Positions 60,914 to 64,000 of a stretch of 64,000 nt of DNA are shown in pieces. The stretch is from assembly GCF_030441895.1 (NCBI RefSeq), contig NZ_JARJAS010000010.1; one strand, written 5' to 3'. The translations under genes and the position numbers were made by a program. The stretch is from Enterococcus_D entomosocium (GTDB lineage Bacteria; Bacillota; Bacilli; Lactobacillales; Enterococcaceae). The notes beneath the pieces are model-generated. The model worked only from the letters and a program-made list of their open reading frames with translations, was not told where the DNA came from and ran no database searches. Numbering within the stretch: the first letter of the stretch is position 1; the number at the start of each line of letters is the position of its first letter.

Positions 60914-62383
60914 TCAAGGATTGAAGTTGGCATTCAGTTTTTCTTCTAAAGCTTCCCAGTCGTGCTCATCGGGAAAAGTTTTGAATAGCAAATAATCAAT
61001 GTCTTGGGCATATTCGGTAATGTATTCCGTATAGTTGGTGACGATCAAGTCAATTTGATTTTTTTCCAAATAGCCTGCCGACAATTCATTGGAGTCTGGA
61101 AAATAAAATGTCCGAGAGCTGCGCAAATAACGAACAGATTTGCATTTTAATAATTGGCATAAATAAAAGGGGCCTTCAAACAAAAAAGCGATATTCTTCT
61201 TTGCTTGCCAGTACAAAGATTTAATAGAGGTAACGTACATCGTAAGACTCGTTCCTAAGTGTTCCAGTGTGATACTGTCCCAAATTTCTCTGGCTAATGG
61301 TTGCGTCAACAGATAGTTTTTAAATAGATGGTAATCATCCATATACGCCTCTTCGACAAAATGAACGGTATCCGAAATCATATGGTTTAATAAGGGGGAT
61401 AATAATTGCTTGATTTTTGCTACCGTAAAAAAGGATTCTACTAAGAGCCGGTCACGAGCGCTATCTTGAGTATCTGGCAAACAATCCTTGACAAAGGCTG
61501 CAGCAAGCTGCTTAATTTCAGGCCAATGATTATACTCTTTACAAAAGGTTTGTTCGATCGCCAAATTGCTGATCGAGCGACGGGTTTTCACCAATAAGAA
61601 CAAATAAAGGACTTCCTCATAGGGAAGTTCTTTTTGGTATTGTTCACTCATTGCCTCGTTGATTTCAGAAAATAGCCGAAAATCATTATATTGCTCAAAT
61701 ATTTTTTTTATTTGCTTAGGCAACTCGATACCTTGACCCGCACCATGGCGCTCAAAGGTGATATACAAGTAATAATTGAATTCACCAAACGAACAAGCAT
61801 GCTGGTCAAGTTGATAACATCTAGAAAAAGCGCTAGCAGTGATATTTTGGATGGCGATCGGCGGAAAAATCGTATGGGCAGTAATTTCCGATTCGTAATA
61901 GAAATCATGGAAAAACTTGCGAATATTGATCTCCTCACCAATAAAGCAAATAGGATTGGTTTGGATCTCCAAACGATAGAAAGAAAAAATCGGTTGCACT
62001 TTCCGCAAATAGCGAAGAACAGTGCTTTCTGATATATGGTATTTCTCAGCCCATTCAGATGAGCTATAAAGATCATTGTGGAAAATACTTTCGATAATAT
62101 GGAACAGAATCTCATTGGCAATCAGCGCACGTTTTTTCGTTAAATAAACAGCTGAACGTTTGATCGAAAAAATATACCCCTTGTGAGAAGAGTCGATCGA
62201 TAAACAATCGCCAAAGTACTCTTTTAGATCCGTCACATCCGTAACGATCGTTCGCGTGGTACTTCCTGAAATTTTTGCCAAACCTTGAGTCGAACATTGA
62301 TAATTTTTCTCGAATGCCCTCAAAATTTTCAGCCATCGAATCGTTGCAGTATTAGTAATAAAATTTATTTGAAAATTTCTCAA
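60914..62383 (-). CDS. Mga-family transcriptional regulator
   Basis: 489 residues from TTG 62383, with AAAGGAG 7 bp upstream. Two amino-terminal helix-turn-helix units (WLKILRAFEKNYQCSTQGLAKISGSTTRTI and later SSEWAEKYHISESTVLRYLRKVQPIF), then a long helical PRD-like region and an EIIB-like end (residues ~390-489). This is the layout of Mga/AtxA virulence regulators, whose PRDs are phosphorylated by the PTS. It faces a long intergenic region and a membrane-anchored coiled-coil gene that could be its target. Confidence 0.88.
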   Translation of the reverse strand: MRNFQINFITNTATIRWLKILRAFEKNYQCSTQGLAKISGSTTRTIVTDVTDLKEYFGDCLSIDSSHKGYIFSIKRSAVYLTKKRALIANEILFHIIESIFHNDLYSSSEWAEKYHISESTVLRYLRKVQPIFSFYRLEIQTNPICFIGEEINIRKFFHDFYYESEITAHTIFPPIAIQNITASAFSRCYQLDQHACSFGEFNYYLYITFERHGAGQGIELPKQIKKIFEQYNDFRLFSEINEAMSEQYQKELPYEEVLYLFLLVKTRRSISNLAIEQTFCKEYNHWPEIKQLAAAFVKDCLPDTQDSARDRLLVESFFTVAKIKQLLSPLLNHMISDTVHFVEEAYMDDYHLFKNYLLTQPLAREIWDSITLEHLGTSLTMYVTSIKSLYWQAKKNIAFLFEGPFYLCQLLKCKSVRYLRSSRTFYFPDSNELSAGYLEKNQIDLIVTNYTEYITEYAQDIDYLLFKTFPDEHDWEALEEKLNANFNP

Positions 62384-63242
62384 GACGTGGCTCCTTTCAT
62401 GAACAAAATCGCAAATCTTACTTATTCATCTTAAAGAAGATAGGGAAGAAAAAACAAATCACGTATTTCATCGATTGGTGAAATCTATACCTGAGTCTAT
62501 GCGAGATTTTTTGCATTTTCTATAAATCAACTGACGATCGGCATATTTATAGGTAGAAACACGTTTTTCCAGCATGTCGAAGAAGATTGATGGAAATTGA
62601 ATAGCCAGAGAGGGGGCGAGACGATAAGTGTTTAGTGGTGGAATAAAAATTAAATGATTATTGTTTTTCGGGGGGCGATTGAATATTAAGGGGAACAGAA
62701 TTGAAGAAAAAAGTCACTTTGGGAAAGACAACTTATAATTTTAACAGGAACGATTGACGTAAACAAATAGCAGCCGCAAAGGAAACCCTAAGTGTGCCAA
62801 GAAAAGAATTCAGCTTTGCCAAATTAATTTATAATAACAAGAAAAGTGTATAAAAATACTTTCTGAATTTCTTATCTTTTCTATTTATAATGAAAAGATG
62901 TTGAGAAAGTGAACGAATATAATCTCTTAAGGTTATTTTTCTATAATGTGACAACCTTCAAAGGTGATGAGAACAACGATTATAACTGAATTATTCATTA
63001 TTTAAAATGAGGGTTTAAAAAAACTGTCAAGTAAAGTAGTCGTTATTTATGGTTTTTTAAAATAACTGATGTTTGGCATTATATAAGTCTTTTATTGACG
63101 AAAAATATACCTTAATAAATAAAAAACGGGAATTTCCTTTATTTAATGATACATTTCTCTTATAATAAACTAGAATTGCCTTTATTATGTGAGAGGAAGG
63201 CAGAATGCTTAAACAAGCACAATTGAAGTAGGGAGTGTGTTC
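62384..63242. other. long AT-rich intergenic region between the Mga-like gene and an anchored coiled-coil gene
   Basis: About 860 bp without an assigned gene. TATAAT (63161-63166) is a likely -10 for the rightward gene. Two very short frames have ribosome-binding sites: TTG 62701 (18 codons, KKKVTLGKTTYN..., AAGGGG upstream) and ATG 63205 (8 codons, MLKQAQLK, GAGGAAGG upstream). The last ends 11 bp before the coiled-coil gene and could be a leader peptide. No strong inverted repeats. Confidence 0.45.
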
Positions 63243-64000
63243 ATGGGAAAGCCGTTAATAAAGACTTTGACTGTTTTAGCCGTTGGTATTGGCGCCGTTG
63301 CAATTTGTTTTATTGGTTACCGACAAAATAACCAAAGGCAATATCAGCAGCGAGTCGAATATGCACAGACAGCGATTGCAAGCGAGCGAGAGCGCTTGAA
63401 TGAACTGTCCGGAGAAATTACTGGTATGTACAGCAACGAAGAGCAAACGTTTTTACGAAGTGATCTTAGCGAAGAAGAGGTTTTGAAAACTGTCGCGAAA
63501 CTATCAGCAGTAAAAGTATCTGCAGATGATTACGGAATCGAAGAGAGCGCATTACCGAGCGAATCTGTTGAGATTCAAGAAAAGAAACAAGCGCTGGATG
63601 ATCAACTAAAAGAGATCGAGGCAAAAGTGAAAGTACAAGCTAATACAGCAGCGCTGTTTACTGAAGGTGTTTCGAATTGGCAAGTTGCTGAGAACAATGT
63701 CACTATTAAAGAGGATCTAAAAGAAACGGACTTAGGGAATGTCCGTGAGGATTTAAATTTTCTTGAAGATGGTCCGTGGAAAGACCTTGTTTCTGCTTAT
63801 TTAGAGTTTGCGACCACTCAATTGGATCGCATTACACAAATTCAAGCCAGCTTGAATGCTATGCTGCAAGATAATGTTGTAACTAGCGAAGCGACTTTGG
63901 ATGGCTATTTAGCTCTGATTGACAGCATCAATCAAGTGCGAAATCAAGTACTTAAAGATTCTTTTACAGAGTCCGCTAATTCAATTGCGGCTCAAATGGG
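63243..64000 (+). CDS. membrane-anchored extracellular coiled-coil protein, 3' end outside the window
   Basis: The frame starts at ATG 63243 (GTAGGGAG upstream) and is open to the end; 252 codons are visible. It has one membrane helix (residues ~8-25), then a Gln/Glu-rich helical ectodomain with heptads (for example ERERLNELSGEITGMY and KKQALDDQLKEIEAKVKV). Bitopic coiled-coil proteins of this outline include cell-division and surface-assembly factors, but no family was recognised. It is the neighbour of the Mga-like regulator. Confidence 0.7.
   Translation, partial: MGKPLIKTLTVLAVGIGAVAICFIGYRQNNQRQYQQRVEYAQTAIASERERLNELSGEITGMYSNEEQTFLRSDLSEEEVLKTVAKLSAVKVSADDYGIEESALPSESVEIQEKKQALDDQLKEIEAKVKVQANTAALFTEGVSNWQVAENNVTIKEDLKETDLGNVREDLNFLEDGPWKDLVSAYLEFATTQLDRITQIQASLNAMLQDNVVTSEATLDGYLALIDSINQVRNQVLKDSFTESANSIAAQM

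Noticed and set aside
62701..62757. 18-codon frame with AAGGGG upstream near the Mga-like gene
   Set aside because: Basic, generic sequence with a TTG start; not enough to call a gene, though mentioned as part of the gap.
1..64000. Mobile elements, CRISPR arrays, tRNA or rRNA genes
   Set aside because: No terminal inverted repeats with transposase, no regularly spaced repeats, and no TTCGA-type tRNA arms or rRNA segments were seen on either strand.

Overview
The window looks like chromosomal DNA from an Enterococcus (Firmicutes, Lactobacillales). The strongest evidence is a complete Na+-type V-ATPase operon in the order known from Enterococcus hirae (ntpF-I-K-E-C-G-A-B-D followed by the K+ transporter gene ntpJ). 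Supporting evidence is a SagA-like NlpC/P60 hydrolase, Rgg- and Mga-family regulators, stand-alone ECF S components, strong AGGAGG ribosome-binding sites, moderately low GC and frequent TTG starts. The species is not resolved. No tRNA, rRNA, IS element, prophage or CRISPR array was seen, so this reads as core and niche-adaptation chromosome rather than a mobile island.

Layout. 1-3.5 kb: end of an MFS transporter, a tetrahydrofolate riboswitch with folT, and an anchored GH3 hexosaminidase. 3.5-9 kb: an Rgg-like regulator with a divergent 23-codon peptide gene, then small, mostly leftward genes (Cse60-like, VOC, P-loop kinase-like, TPR, GNAT, small membrane proteins). 9-19.4 kb: the V-ATPase operon, preceded by a consensus promoter and a structured attenuator-like leader. 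19.5-22.1 kb: a lipoprotein, then a MarR regulator and an Old-Yellow-Enzyme reductase with a palindromic operator. 22.4-23.5 kb: a large membrane protein. 23.6-28 kb: a LicT/BglP/BglA beta-glucoside operon with two antiterminator (RAT) sites. 28-36.8 kb: a YesN/YesM two-component system divergent from a CcpA-controlled sugar ABC importer and a GH36 alpha-galactosidase. 36.9-43.7 kb: a ferredoxin-like protein, acetyltransferases, a heterodimeric ABC exporter, and a WYL regulator divergent from a PhnB-like protein. 43.9-49.6 kb: an LCP cell-wall ligase, a CDF cation exporter and a P-type ATPase with an unusually long leader. 49.7-53 kb: a MarR-controlled nitroreductase/monooxygenase/DUF1304 operon, and a TetR gene divergent from an ECF S component with twin operators. 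53.2-60.6 kb: cell-wall hydrolases (SagA-like NlpC/P60, GH73-SH3b-LysM, 3D-domain protein) with WalR-like boxes. 60.9-64 kb: an Mga-family regulator, a long AT-rich intergenic region and a membrane-anchored coiled-coil protein that runs off the window.

How the parts fit: the V-ATPase exports Na+, and its NtpK carries every known Na+ ligand position; NtpJ imports K+. Two carbohydrate systems are controlled by substrate (RAT antitermination, YesMN) and by a probable cre site. The 53-60 kb block is a peptidoglycan-remodelling group that is plausibly a WalRK regulon. The most novel candidates are the short peptide gene facing the Rgg-like regulator, the RNA leader of the Na+-ATPase operon and the long leader of the P-type ATPase.
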